This document shows positions 22,793-31,717 of a DNA stretch of 36,137 bases, one piece after another; within the stretch, counting starts at the first letter, position 1, and every line of letters begins with the position of its first letter. The position numbers and the translations under genes were made by a program. The notes beneath the pieces are model-generated. The model was not told the origin of the DNA, ran no database searches, and saw nothing but the letters and a program-made list of their open reading frames with translations. Source of the stretch: an uncultured Oscillospiraceae bacterium (GTDB lineage Bacteria > Bacillota > Clostridia > Oscillospirales > Acutalibacteraceae); assembly GCA_905192745.1 (NCBI GenBank), contig CAJJLZ010000022.1, positions 1 to 36,137 on the forward strand, in the 5' to 3' direction.

Positions 22793-24070
22793 TTATTCGT
22801 CAAGCAGCTTCTCGACACAAGCCAGCTCCGCGCACACGCAGAACAGGTCGATCGCCGTTTTCAGTTCCTCCATCGGCGGGAAGGTCGGCGCGATCCGGAT
22901 ATTGCGGTCCCGCGGGTCCTTCCCATAAGGATAGGTGGCGCCCGCGCCGGTCATCACGACGCCGGCTTCTTTCAGCAGACGGACGGTTTTCACGGCACAG
23001 CCGTCCATCAGGTTCACGCTGACAAAATAACCGCCGCGGGGGGAATTCCATTCCGCAATCCCCTTGCCGCCCAAATGAATCTCCAGCGAATCAAGCACCG
23101 TCTGAAATTTGGGGCGCAGGATAGCAGCATGCAGCTTCATGTGCTCCCGCAGCCCGTCCGCATTCTTAAAGAAACGCACATGGCGGAGCATATTCACTTT
23201 ATCATGGCCGATGGTCTGATAGGTCATCCGTTTTTTCACATCCGCCACCGTGGCCGGGCTGCCCGCCATAACCGACACGCCTGAACCGGGGAAGCTGATC
23301 TTCGACGTGGAAGCGAACATCACCACCCGGTCTTCCGTGCCGCAGGCCTTCGCTTCGTCATACAGATTCAGCAGCGTATCCGGGGTATCGGACAGATGAT
23401 GGATACAATAGGCGTTGTCCCACATGATCCGGAAATCCGGCGCACCGATTTTCATCGCGGCGAACCGGCGGACCGTTCCGTCCGAATAGGTGATTCCGTC
23501 GGGATTCGAGTACATCGGCACGCACCAGATGCCCTTCACCGACGGATCGGCGGCATACCGCTCCACCTCGTCCATGTCCGGGCCGTCCGGAGTCATGGCC
23601 ACGGGAATCAATTCAAAGCCGAAATACTCCGTAATCCCGAAGTGCCGGTCATAGCCCGGAGCCGGACAGAGAAATTTCACCTTTTCCTCCCGGCACCAGG
23701 GCGCGCCGCCGTTAACGCCGTGGGAATAGGCCATCGCTATGTAATCAAACATCATGTTCAGGCTGGAATTCCCGCCGACAATCACTTGGGAGGCGTCCAC
23801 GCCCAGCACATCGGCGAACATCGTCTTCGCCTCCGGAATCCCGTCCAGCAGGCCGTAATTCCGCGTATCCACCCCGGAATCCGTGCAGTACCCGTCCCGG
23901 GCATTGACGCAATCCAGAAGGCCCAGCGTAAGATCCAGCTGCTCGGGACCCGGTTTGCCGCGGGACATATCCAGCTTCAGCCCCTTAGCCCTGGCGTCCT
24001 CATACAGGGAACGAAGCTTTTCGGCGCGGGCCGTTAATTGTTCCCTCGACCAGTCTTTCAGCGCTTCCAT
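22793..24070 (-). CDS. PLP-dependent aminotransferase, aspartate aminotransferase subclass Ic
   Basis: 425-residue fold-type I aminotransferase of the Ic group (Aminotran_MocR-like, often annotated as aspartate aminotransferase). LDMSRGKPGPEQLDL is the family's N-terminal signature. The PLP site includes VGGNSSLNMMFDY, MYSNPDG, the Asp in IMWDNAYCIHHL and the Schiff-base Lys in ASTSKISFPGSG. The carboxylate-binding Arg is in RNIRIAPTFP. The substrate may be Asp or a related amino acid, but this cannot be fixed from sequence. GAAAGG lies about 15 nt before the ATG, an unusually long spacing. It is a single-gene unit. Confidence 0.92.
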   Translation of the reverse strand: MEALKDWSREQLTARAEKLRSLYEDARAKGLKLDMSRGKPGPEQLDLTLGLLDCVNARDGYCTDSGVDTRNYGLLDGIPEAKTMFADVLGVDASQVIVGGNSSLNMMFDYIAMAYSHGVNGGAPWCREEKVKFLCPAPGYDRHFGITEYFGFELIPVAMTPDGPDMDEVERYAADPSVKGIWCVPMYSNPDGITYSDGTVRRFAAMKIGAPDFRIMWDNAYCIHHLSDTPDTLLNLYDEAKACGTEDRVVMFASTSKISFPGSGVSVMAGSPATVADVKKRMTYQTIGHDKVNMLRHVRFFKNADGLREHMKLHAAILRPKFQTVLDSLEIHLGGKGIAEWNSPRGGYFVSVNLMDGCAVKTVRLLKEAGVVMTGAGATYPYGKDPRDRNIRIAPTFPPMEELKTAIDLFCVCAELACVEKLLDE

Positions 24071-24175
24071 GAATCGTTGACACTACCTTTCTGCCGGGAC
24101 CACCGCCGGAATATCGGCGACAATTTCAAATCCCGGTTCCTCTCAAACTGCATTGATACAGAAAATCCTCTCATA

Positions 24176-24204
24176 ATTCTAGTATATGCGCCCACGTTTT
24201 GCAA
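24176..24204 (-). promoter_or_regulatory. Sigma-A-type promoter of the aminotransferase gene
   Basis: On the minus strand TTGCAA (24199-24204), a 17-bp spacer and TAGAAT (24176-24181). The 361-bp gap 24071-24431 also holds the hairpin at 24367-24397 and no recognisable gene. Confidence 0.68.
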
Positions 24205-24366
24205 GTTAATTTTGACGATCCTGCAACTTTTGTGAAAATGGACGGTTTCCCCCAAGATTCCCATCTATTCGGAGGCATTTTGCCGTATTTGCGCCGAATT
24301 TACCTCTTGCGGCCATGTTTTTTCAGAACGCCGGCCGGAAACGCGGTCCTTCCCGGCATACGAATT

Positions 24367-24397
24367 CAGGGGAGCGCCGCTGTGCGGCGCTCCCCTG
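24367..24397. terminator. 14-bp perfect hairpin after the ABC operon
   Basis: CAGGGGAGCGCCGC (24367-24380) and its exact complement (24384-24397) with a TGT loop. There is no T run on either side, so its role as terminator is uncertain. A weaker inverted repeat lies between it and the permease stop. Confidence 0.5.
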
Positions 24398-24431
24398 ACC
24401 AAAACAGGCTGTTCCGGCCTCCCGGCCTCTG

Positions 24432-25892
24432 TTACTTAATGTCACGGCGGCAGAAGCTGTCCCGCGCAATCCAGAGGAAACAGGCGGTATAAACCAGCAG
24501 AACAACGACTGAGAAGCCCAGCGTCATCGTGCCGTCCGGCAGCAGAGTCGTGGTACCGAACGCGGCCGTCATCATACCGCCGGCCGCCGAGGGCAGATAA
24601 TTCCCCAGCGATGTATTGGCGAAGAAAAGGAATTTGATGCCGGGGATCGCCCCGCCCGCATAGGCGGTATAGGCGCTGATCAGCGTCATCACGATCTCAC
24701 TGCCGAACATCAGCAGCAGGGTGACGGCGATGGATGCGCCGCTTTTGCGGGTGACAGCCGACATCATCAGCGCCAGCGCGCCGTAGGCCAGCACCGGCAG
24801 CAGCATCACCAGGTAGCGCAGAACGATATACAGCAGATAGGGGAAACGGCAGACCCGGCCGAACAGCGTCATCACCTGCATATCGCCGATTCCTTGGAAA
24901 CCGGTAAACACCCCGCAGAGCAGGAAGGACAGGACGAAAACCGCCGCCGCCGCAATCAGCGTAATCTCAAGCAGGACGACCGCTTTGGCCCAGAATATTT
25001 TTTTCCGCCGATGGGGCGTAATCAGCAGCAGCTTGACCGTGCCCGCACTGAATTCGGTGGAAATGATACCGCCGGCCAGCACAATCAGCAGCAGCGTCAC
25101 CATCTCCATCGAGGAAGCGGAGCTCTCCAGCAGCCCGAGGAAAGACTGGCTTTGAACCGGAGGCGTGTCCGTGGCGAGGCGTTTCAGGGAAACGTCAATC
25201 GCCTGCTGAACGCCGGCCCTCTGGCTGCTGGTCAGGAGGACTTCGTTTTCGTTAACCCCCCGCACCAGACTCAGTTTGTTGGTCTCAATGGATTGAAGCT
25301 CCCGGCTCTTCCAGGTATTTTCATCTTCCGTTTCATTCCCATACGAGTATCCGCTGGTGGGGACAATCCCCATTTCCAGATACAGGTTATAGATCTCCAG
25401 ACGGATTTTCTTTTCCTGTTCGTTCTCGGCCGCCGTATCACCGGATTCCAGAGCCGCAATCTGCTGGCGGATATACGCTCTCCAGTCGTTATTATCCAGC
25501 AGCGATTTCAGCGTTTCCATCTGTTTCTGCATTTCCGCGTCCGGTTGAATCAGCTCGCCTTCCTCCGACAAACCGGGATGCTTCAGCGAGTAATACTGTT
25601 CCGCCACAGCGGTGCGCCAGTCGGAGGGGGCGATGTCGTTATCCAGCAGATATTTGGTCCGTTCATACTGCCGCAGGGCGTCGATGTCGTCCGGATTGTC
25701 CTTGAGCGTCATGGCGCACCATTCGAGGTTGCTTTTGTAGCTGTCCCGCCAATCGTATTCATAGTCGTTGCTGAACATCAGCTGGGAAAAGACCAGACCG
25801 ATGAGGGTCAAAGCGACGATGATTCCGGTCAGGATCCAGGTGGAGGGCTTTTTATACAGCTTAGTGCGTTCATTCTGAATCAGATTACCCAA
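24432..25892 (-). CDS. ABC-2 type transporter permease
   Basis: 486-residue permease. TM1 (about 18-40) is followed by a large, charged extracytoplasmic domain (about 45-260) and then five to six helices (from MVTLLLIVLAGGIISTEF). ISTEFSAGTVKLLL is the typical ABC-2 coupling segment. It starts with TTG, with AGGAGGG 8 nt upstream, and overlaps the ATPase gene by 8 bp, so the two are translationally coupled. The family includes bacteriocin-immunity, antibiotic-export and membrane-remodelling systems; the substrate is unknown. Confidence 0.9.
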   Translation of the reverse strand: MGNLIQNERTKLYKKPSTWILTGIIVALTLIGLVFSQLMFSNDYEYDWRDSYKSNLEWCAMTLKDNPDDIDALRQYERTKYLLDNDIAPSDWRTAVAEQYYSLKHPGLSEEGELIQPDAEMQKQMETLKSLLDNNDWRAYIRQQIAALESGDTAAENEQEKKIRLEIYNLYLEMGIVPTSGYSYGNETEDENTWKSRELQSIETNKLSLVRGVNENEVLLTSSQRAGVQQAIDVSLKRLATDTPPVQSQSFLGLLESSASSMEMVTLLLIVLAGGIISTEFSAGTVKLLLITPHRRKKIFWAKAVVLLEITLIAAAAVFVLSFLLCGVFTGFQGIGDMQVMTLFGRVCRFPYLLYIVLRYLVMLLPVLAYGALALMMSAVTRKSGASIAVTLLLMFGSEIVMTLISAYTAYAGGAIPGIKFLFFANTSLGNYLPSAAGGMMTAAFGTTTLLPDGTMTLGFSVVVLLVYTACFLWIARDSFCRRDIK

Positions 25893-26805
25893 TGACGTTC
25901 CCTCCTCCCGTGATATCCATAAAGCTCTGCTCCAGCGACGTGCCGACGATGGACAACCCGTAGATCGCCACGTCCTTCTCCATCAGCCGGCGGTTGACCG
26001 TGGGAATCTCTTCCTCGCTGACGGAAAGGTCGATATGCTCGCTGGCGATATCCACAATCCGGTCGGGAATATTGGCGCGCAGCAGCTCCACCGCCGTCTC
26101 CATCGGCCGGACGGTGTACCGGTATACGCCCGAACCGCTGCGCTGCATCAGCTCTTCAATCGAACTGGTGCGGAGGATCTGCCCGGCGTTGATGATACAC
26201 ACCGTATCGCACATCTGCTGCATTTCCTGCAGAATATGGCTGGAGACCAGCACCGACAAACCGGTGGTATGAGCCAGGCTTTTCAGCAGGTCGCGCACCT
26301 CCTTGATGCCGGCGGGGTCCAGACCGTTGGTCGGTTCGTCCAGAATCAGGATTTTCGGATCGTGGAGCAGAGCCTGAGCGATGCCGAGCCGCTGTTTCAT
26401 GCCGAGGGAATAGGTCTTGAACTTGTCCCGGATCCGCATCTGCATACCAACCATCTGCACCACTTCGTCAATCCGTTTCCGATCGGCGCCGCAGGCACGC
26501 GCCTGAAGCAGGAGATTGTCGTAGCCCGAAAGATAGCCGTACATATCCGGGTTTTCCACGATCCCGCTGACGCTTTTCATCGCGGCCGGAAAGTCCTTTT
26601 CAATATCGTGCCCCACCACGGTAATCGTGCCGCTGTCCATGGACAGCAGGCCGAGGATCATCTTGATGGTGGTGGTTTTGCCCGCGCCGTTCGGACCGAG
26701 GAAGCCGAACACCTCGCCCTCCTTCACCGTCAGGGACAGATCGGGGATAATAACCCGCTTTCCGAAAGATTTATGCACATTTTTGAGCACCAGAACGTCG
26801 GCCAT
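25885..26805 (-). CDS. ABC transporter ATP-binding protein (BcrA-type)
   Basis: 306-residue ATPase. Walker A is GPNGAGKTT, the signature is YSLGMKQRLGIAQALL, Walker B is ILILDEPTNGLDP and the switch His is in LVSSHIL. A C-terminal ~80-residue extension (from about 220) resembles the regulatory tail of BcrA/DrrA-like drug exporters. The ATG at 26805 was chosen for the AGGGGGG upstream; it overlaps the stop of the preceding gene by 1 bp (TAATG). It forms an operon with the permease and the anchored protein upstream. Confidence 0.94.
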   Translation of the reverse strand: MADVLVLKNVHKSFGKRVIIPDLSLTVKEGEVFGFLGPNGAGKTTTIKMILGLLSMDSGTITVVGHDIEKDFPAAMKSVSGIVENPDMYGYLSGYDNLLLQARACGADRKRIDEVVQMVGMQMRIRDKFKTYSLGMKQRLGIAQALLHDPKILILDEPTNGLDPAGIKEVRDLLKSLAHTTGLSVLVSSHILQEMQQMCDTVCIINAGQILRTSSIEELMQRSGSGVYRYTVRPMETAVELLRANIPDRIVDIASEHIDLSVSEEEIPTVNRRLMEKDVAIYGLSIVGTSLEQSFMDITGGGNVIG

Positions 26806-27401
26806 TACCACGCCCCCCTTTCGCCGTAAGTATACGCGTCGAAATGGCTGATGCGGAATATTTTCCACTCGCCGTCCACCTTTTTGCAGACGAGACCGAC
26901 ACTGATCCGCTGTTTGCCGGTTCGCTCCACCGGCTTTTCGGTGGCGTAATCCCAGAATTCCCCCTGAATATCGTATTCATAGCACAGAGAAATGGTGGCG
27001 GTATCCTGCTCAACCACACAGCGGTTTTCCGTCCTCTTCGGATTGGCGCGGGAGTCGATCCGCTGCATTCCTTCCACCTGCAGGGTTATCTGACCGGCGA
27101 GGGACTGCAGCGCGGCGTCCGGGTTGGCGGCGTCCTTCATCAGCAGAGACTCCAGCTGTGTTTCAAGCTCCTTCGACCTTTTCTCAAAAGTGCCGGAGTC
27201 CTTCAGCGCCTCGATCTCCTCCTCCGTCAGTTTGGTGCTGCTTTCCATCATGGAGCGCATCTCCTCACCCAGAACGCGGATCGCCTTTTTTTCAGGAAGC
27301 AGCATCAACTGGGTGACCAGAACATAGATCAGGACCGCCGCCAGCAGTGCCATGGATACCACAAAGCCGCGGTTGACGCGCTTCCAGAAGGGTTTCTTCA
27401 T
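26805..27401 (-). CDS. Membrane-anchored extracytoplasmic protein of the ABC operon
   Basis: 198-residue protein I do not recognise by name. A basic start (MKKPFWKRVNRG) and one hydrophobic helix (about 12-33) anchor it with the rest outside. Residues 38-85 are a charged helix, probably coiled-coil. Residues 105-198 are beta-rich and end KKVDGEWKIFRISHFD, reminiscent of NTF2-like/DUF4440-type modules. It is first in the ABC operon, overlapping the ATPase start by 1 bp, so it is probably an accessory or substrate-capturing subunit. That role is inferred from position only. Confidence 0.75.
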   Translation of the reverse strand: MKKPFWKRVNRGFVVSMALLAAVLIYVLVTQLMLLPEKKAIRVLGEEMRSMMESSTKLTEEEIEALKDSGTFEKRSKELETQLESLLMKDAANPDAALQSLAGQITLQVEGMQRIDSRANPKRTENRCVVEQDTATISLCYEYDIQGEFWDYATEKPVERTGKQRISVGLVCKKVDGEWKIFRISHFDAYTYGERGAW

Positions 27402-27460
27402 GGGCCTGTCTCCTCTCCCGCCCGGCCGGATATTTCTATCCGGCGGCAGTTTTTATGGCA

Positions 27461-27466
27461 AGTATA
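27461..27466 (-). promoter_or_regulatory. Extended -10 promoter of the ABC operon
   Basis: TGCTATACT on the minus strand gives an extended -10 (TATACT at 27461-27466); the -35 region (TTCTTT at 17 bp) is weak. GAGGAG precedes the ATG at 27401. Confidence 0.45.
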
Positions 27467-27550
27467 GCACACGAATACCGGCAAAAGAAGGGAATTGGCC
27501 TTTCTTTTCCTTTTTCTTCAGGAAATCTTAAAAGATCGGGGACCCCCGCC

Positions 27551-27579
27551 TTGCGGAATCTGCCGAATCCTGTTACAAT
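27551..27579 (+). promoter_or_regulatory. Sigma-A-type promoter of the DUF4870 gene
   Basis: TTGCGG (27551-27556), a 17-bp spacer and TACAAT (27574-27579). Confidence 0.65.
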
Positions 27580-27619
27580 AAACAACAGACAGTTTTTCAT
27601 ATCATAGGAGGAAACGATC

Positions 27620-27943
27620 ATGCAGTCTGACAGCAATACCGTCCGTGTTATCACCATTCTGGATTATATCGGCCCTCTTTTTCTTCTCGGCCTCTTCATC
27701 GAAAAGGATAACGAGGACGTCCGTTTTCACACCAATCAGGGCCTGATTCTGTTCCTGCTGGACGTTGCGGCGGGGATCGTCGGCGGGATTGTCTCCGCGC
27801 TGCTTGGACTGGTGGGATCGCTGCTTTCCGGTCTGCTGAGCCTGTCCTGTCTGGTGCTGGCAATTCTGGGGATTATCAACGCCGTAAACGGCCAGCGTCG
27901 TCCCCTGCCGGTCATCGGCACCCTGTTTACCTTCATTAAATAA
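27620..27943 (+). CDS. Small DUF4870/Tic20-like membrane protein
   Basis: 107-residue membrane protein with three hydrophobic segments (about 10-27, 42-68 and 70-88). The motif DVRFHTNQGLILFL is the DUF4870 hallmark, and the terminal PLPVIGTLFTFIK fits the family. Its function is unknown. AGGAGG lies 9 nt before the ATG. It is a single gene, divergent from the ABC operon, with its own promoter and terminator. Confidence 0.85.
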   Translation: MQSDSNTVRVITILDYIGPLFLLGLFIEKDNEDVRFHTNQGLILFLLDVAAGIVGGIVSALLGLVGSLLSGLLSLSCLVLAILGIINAVNGQRRPLPVIGTLFTFIK

Positions 27944-27960
27944 TCGGCTGTATGTAAAAC

Positions 27961-27999
27961 GATCCGGAGAGCAGGAGGAATTCCGCTCTCCGGGTCGTT
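27961..27999 (+). terminator. Terminator of the DUF4870 gene
   Basis: GATCCGGAGAGC (27961-27972) pairs with GCTCTCCGGGTC (27985-27996) with one T-G wobble, followed by GTTTGTTA. Confidence 0.75.
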
Positions 28000-28000
28000 T

Positions 28001-28089
28001 GTTATACCCATAGCGCCGCCCAGCCGACTTCTATATCAGCCTTTACCGGCGGCGCAATCGAGAAATGCTCCCGCATTTCTCCCAAACCG
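28001..28089 (+). repeat. Dispersed two-hairpin repeat, full single copy
   Basis: This copy aligns along its length with the 87-bp unit at the window end. Hairpin 1 arms are GCGCCGCC (28013-28020) and GGCGGCGC (28048-28055). Hairpin 2 is GAGAAATGC (28060-28068) with GCATTTCTC (28073-28081), where an A-T pair of the terminal copies has become G-C on both arms. It sits between the convergent DUF4870 and addA genes. Confidence 0.85.
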
Positions 28090-28102
28090 CATGATTCCAT
28101 AT

Positions 28103-31100
28103 TTACAGACGGGTCTCTTCCAGTACCGAAGTGGCGTCTATCGTTTCTCCCAGCGCGAAAGAGTACAGCAGCGCCTCCTCCACCGGCGCGCCGAGGGTGC
28201 GGGACAGCGCGTCGGCATAGATACGCAGCTGTTCGCGGTATCGGTCGATCAGCTCCGCCCCGGTTTTCACCCGGTCGGTCTTGTAATCCACGACCACCAG
28301 ACGGCCGTTTTCCTCAAACACGCAGTCCGCGATGCCCTGCACAATCAGGAATTCCCCTTCCGCCTGCCGCCGCCCGTCTTCATCCGCCGGATCAAGCAGG
28401 AGAGCGGCAGGCCGGTCAACGGTGAAATGCACCTCCCGCAGAAGGCGCGGAGAGGCCGCCATCCGGGCATAGAGAGGAGATGCAAAGAATTTCCGCACCC
28501 GCGCGGCGGGAATCGCCGCCCCCTGCTCCGGAGTGAGGAAGCCGCCCGCCGTCAGCCGCCGGATCTCGGCGGAAATGTCGGCGGCGGCCGCGGAATACTC
28601 CGCGAACTGCATAAAGGTATGCAGGGCGGTCCCCCGCTCGGCGGGAGTCAGCCCGCTCTCGCTGAGAAAAGCGGGACGGGAAGCGGCGACATGCTCCCGC
28701 CGGACCCGGCCGTGGGAAAGCGCCGACGCCGCCAGCTTGGCCGGCAGAGCGCTTACCGCCGCGTAGGGGTAACGGTAGGCCATGCGGCGCTCCACCTCAG
28801 CGGCAAAGGAAACGTCCGGAGCGACGGGCTTTATCCCGGTCTTTTCCGCTTCATCCGGCGGCGGGGAGCGGAGCACGTCAATCTTCCACGCCGTATCGGC
28901 CGGACGGACCGACACGCAGTCGTCCCCCGCCAAGGCGCGCAGATGCCCGCCCGACGGATGCCGCAGGGCGGCGGACAATATCCAGTCCCCCATCCCCCCG
29001 GCGGCGAGGACGGCGGAGGCGGGAAGCGTCTCCCCCTCCCCCAGCGAGGCGGAGAGAGAGGCCAGCCGGTTCTCCGGCTTGGGCAGGGTCATCACCATAC
29101 AGAGTTTCTCCCGGGCACGGGTCATGGCGACGTACAGCACCCGCAGCTCCTCCGCCCGCTCGCTGCGGCGGATGGTGAGGGCGACCGCCTGCCGGGGCAG
29201 GGTGTTCCACTGGGTCAGGGTTTCCGGATCCCGCCGCTTCATCCCCACCCCCGCTTCGGGATGGAGAAGAAGGTTCGCGGTGGTGGACTCCCGGTTAAAC
29301 TGCCCGCCCAGACCGGCGAGAAACACCACCGGGAATTCCAGCCCCTTGGAGTTATGGATGCTGAGGATGCGCACCGCGTCCTCCTGCCCCGCGACCGAAG
29401 CGGGGGCCATATCCAGCCCCTGCTGTTCCATCCGGTCGAGAAAGCGGACGAAGGCGGACAGGCCGCGGAAGCCGTTCTGCTCAAACCGGCGGGCGTTGTC
29501 GTGCAGAAGCCGCAGATTGGCCACCCGCTGTGCGCCGTGCCGCATCGCGCCCGCCGCCGCAGGCAGACCCGCGTCCTCATACACCCGGTGAATCAGCCGG
29601 TCGGCCGGAAGGGTGACGGCCAGCACCCGCCAGCCGTCCAGCCGGCGGAGAAAATCCGCCGCCCGCTCCCGCAGCGCCCCCTGTTCCCCCTCCCGCGCGT
29701 ACCGGCGCAGGGCGGTGTACAGACGGCGGCCGCTCCGGCCGCGGTCGGTCTGCCGGATCTCGGCCAAGTCGTCCGGCGTGAAACCGAACGCCGGAGAAAA
29801 CAGAGCGGCCAGCAGGGGCACATCCTGCACGGGATTGTCAATGATTCGCAGCAGGGAGACCGCGCCCGCGATCTCCGGCGCGGAAAAGAAGCCCCCGGCC
29901 GAGGACGTCCAGGCCGGGATGCCGCAGCGGTTCAGCTCGTCCACATACGCCGCCGCATGGGCGTTTTTGCTTCGCAGCAGGATACAGAAATCCCCCCACC
30001 GCGCCGGACGCAGCGTCTCTCCCTCCGCAATGGGGAAGGAGGCCAGCATCTCCCGTATCCGCCCGGCGATCACCCGGGCCTCGGCCGCGTCCCGGCCGTC
30101 GCTCTCTTCCCGGGTGCCGCCGTCCACAATCAACAGCTCGGTCTCCCGGCCGGGCGCGTCGGGATAGCCGGCGGATTGGATCAGCGCCTCCCGCTCGTCG
30201 TAGTCGATGCCGCCGACCGGGCGGGTCATCAGCTGGCGGAACACGAAATTGACCGCGTCGGTCACCTCCCGCCGGGAGCGGAAGTTGTTTCCCAGCGTGA
30301 TGGCGGCCGGATAATGCTCCCCGTCAAAGGGTGGGTATCCATCCCGCCGGCGGATGAAGATTTCGGGCATGGCCTGACGGAAGCCGTAAATACTCTGCTT
30401 CACGTCCCCGACCATGAACAGATTGGCCTCCTCCCGGGACAGGGCGCGGAACAGCGCGTCCTGCGCGGCGTTGGTATCCTGATATTCGTCCACCAGCACC
30501 TCGTCGAACCGGTCGGAAAGCTCGGCGGCGAGCGGGGTGCGCTTCCCATCCTCCCCGATCAGCAGCCGGAGGGCGAAATGCTCCAGATCTCCGAAATCCA
30601 CCAGTCCCCGGCGGCGTTTCTTCTCCGCGAAGCGGACGGCGTACCGGCGGACCGCCTCAAAAAGGACCGACACCAGCCGGGACAGGGCGCGGATATCCGC
30701 CTGGCAGTCCGCCTCCGACCCGCAGAGGAGGGCGTCGATATCCTTCAGCCGCTTTTTCACGTCGTCCCGCAGGGCGGTGACCCGGTTTTTCCGGATCTCG
30801 TCCTCATAATTCCGCAGCGGCGGCAAACGGCCGAAGGACAGCGCGGCCAGTCTTTCCGCCGCTCCGTCCCACGTCAGCCCGGGATCGGAAAGAGCGGCGG
30901 AGAGGCCGGTCAGCATCTCCCGTTCCCGCGCGATGACCGGGCCGTATTTGTCGGCCATCACCGGCTCCTCCGCCGTCAGGGCGAGGGCGCGGGAAAGGAG
31001 GGCGGCGCAGCCCTCCGCCGTGTCCCGCAGGAAAGAGAGCACCGCCTGCCCCCACGCGGTTTGGGCGACCGGGCCGTCCGCGGCGTATGCCCTCTCCTTT

Positions 31101-31696
31101 TCAGTCAGCCACGCGTCGGGGAAGGGATGAGACTGCACAAACTCATACAGCCGCCGCACCGCCTGAAACAGCCCCCGGTCGTCCCGGCCGGGGCTGAGCA
31201 GAGCGGCCAGCTCCCGGAACGCGGCGGCGGTGTCCGCGTCCCCGTCGGCGTACAGCTCCTCCACAATCTCCCCCACCGCTTCCTCCTGCAAGAGAGCAGT
31301 CTCGGTCTCCTCCGCCACCTTGAAGGCGGGGGGAAGACCGAGCAGGTGGAACTGCTCCCGCACAAGGGAGGAACAGAACCCGTGAACGGTGCTGATATTC
31401 GCCTTGGGCAGCAGCATCTGCTGCCGCCCAAGCCGCCGGTCCTCCGGGCGCTCCGCAATCAGGGCGGAGAGGGCAGCGGAAAGACGCTGCTTCATCTCGG
31501 CGGCGGCGGCCTTGGTGAAGGTGACCACCAGCAGACGGTCCACATCCACCGGGTTTTCCGGGTCGGTAATGAGGCCGATCACCCGCTGCACCAGCACCGA
31601 GGTTTTCCCCGACCCGGCGGCGGCCGAAACCAGCACCGTTCCGCCCCGCGCGTCGATACACTGCTTCTGTTCGGTTGTCCACTTGCGGGACGGCAT
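28103..31696 (-). CDS. addA: Helicase-exonuclease subunit AddA
   Basis: 1197-residue subunit of the AddAB helicase-nuclease, which resects double-strand breaks for RecA. The UvrD-like helicase has Walker A AAAGSGKTSVLVQR (near residue 23), motif II VDEYQDTN, motif III FMVGDVKQSIYGFR and motif VI VAMTRAREKL. The C-terminal RecB-type nuclease has GIADCVF and VVVDYKTD, with the catalytic Asp and Lys. Length and domain order are as usual. GGGAGG lies 8 nt before the ATG. It follows addB by 21 bp as one operon. Confidence 0.97.
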   Translation of the reverse strand: MPSRKWTTEQKQCIDARGGTVLVSAAAGSGKTSVLVQRVIGLITDPENPVDVDRLLVVTFTKAAAAEMKQRLSAALSALIAERPEDRRLGRQQMLLPKANISTVHGFCSSLVREQFHLLGLPPAFKVAEETETALLQEEAVGEIVEELYADGDADTAAAFRELAALLSPGRDDRGLFQAVRRLYEFVQSHPFPDAWLTEKERAYAADGPVAQTAWGQAVLSFLRDTAEGCAALLSRALALTAEEPVMADKYGPVIAREREMLTGLSAALSDPGLTWDGAAERLAALSFGRLPPLRNYEDEIRKNRVTALRDDVKKRLKDIDALLCGSEADCQADIRALSRLVSVLFEAVRRYAVRFAEKKRRRGLVDFGDLEHFALRLLIGEDGKRTPLAAELSDRFDEVLVDEYQDTNAAQDALFRALSREEANLFMVGDVKQSIYGFRQAMPEIFIRRRDGYPPFDGEHYPAAITLGNNFRSRREVTDAVNFVFRQLMTRPVGGIDYDEREALIQSAGYPDAPGRETELLIVDGGTREESDGRDAAEARVIAGRIREMLASFPIAEGETLRPARWGDFCILLRSKNAHAAAYVDELNRCGIPAWTSSAGGFFSAPEIAGAVSLLRIIDNPVQDVPLLAALFSPAFGFTPDDLAEIRQTDRGRSGRRLYTALRRYAREGEQGALRERAADFLRRLDGWRVLAVTLPADRLIHRVYEDAGLPAAAGAMRHGAQRVANLRLLHDNARRFEQNGFRGLSAFVRFLDRMEQQGLDMAPASVAGQEDAVRILSIHNSKGLEFPVVFLAGLGGQFNRESTTANLLLHPEAGVGMKRRDPETLTQWNTLPRQAVALTIRRSERAEELRVLYVAMTRAREKLCMVMTLPKPENRLASLSASLGEGETLPASAVLAAGGMGDWILSAALRHPSGGHLRALAGDDCVSVRPADTAWKIDVLRSPPPDEAEKTGIKPVAPDVSFAAEVERRMAYRYPYAAVSALPAKLAASALSHGRVRREHVAASRPAFLSESGLTPAERGTALHTFMQFAEYSAAAADISAEIRRLTAGGFLTPEQGAAIPAARVRKFFASPLYARMAASPRLLREVHFTVDRPAALLLDPADEDGRRQAEGEFLIVQGIADCVFEENGRLVVVDYKTDRVKTGAELIDRYREQLRIYADALSRTLGAPVEEALLYSFALGETIDATSVLEETRL

Positions 31697-31717
31697 AGCC
31701 GCCGCCTCCCTTCGCGT

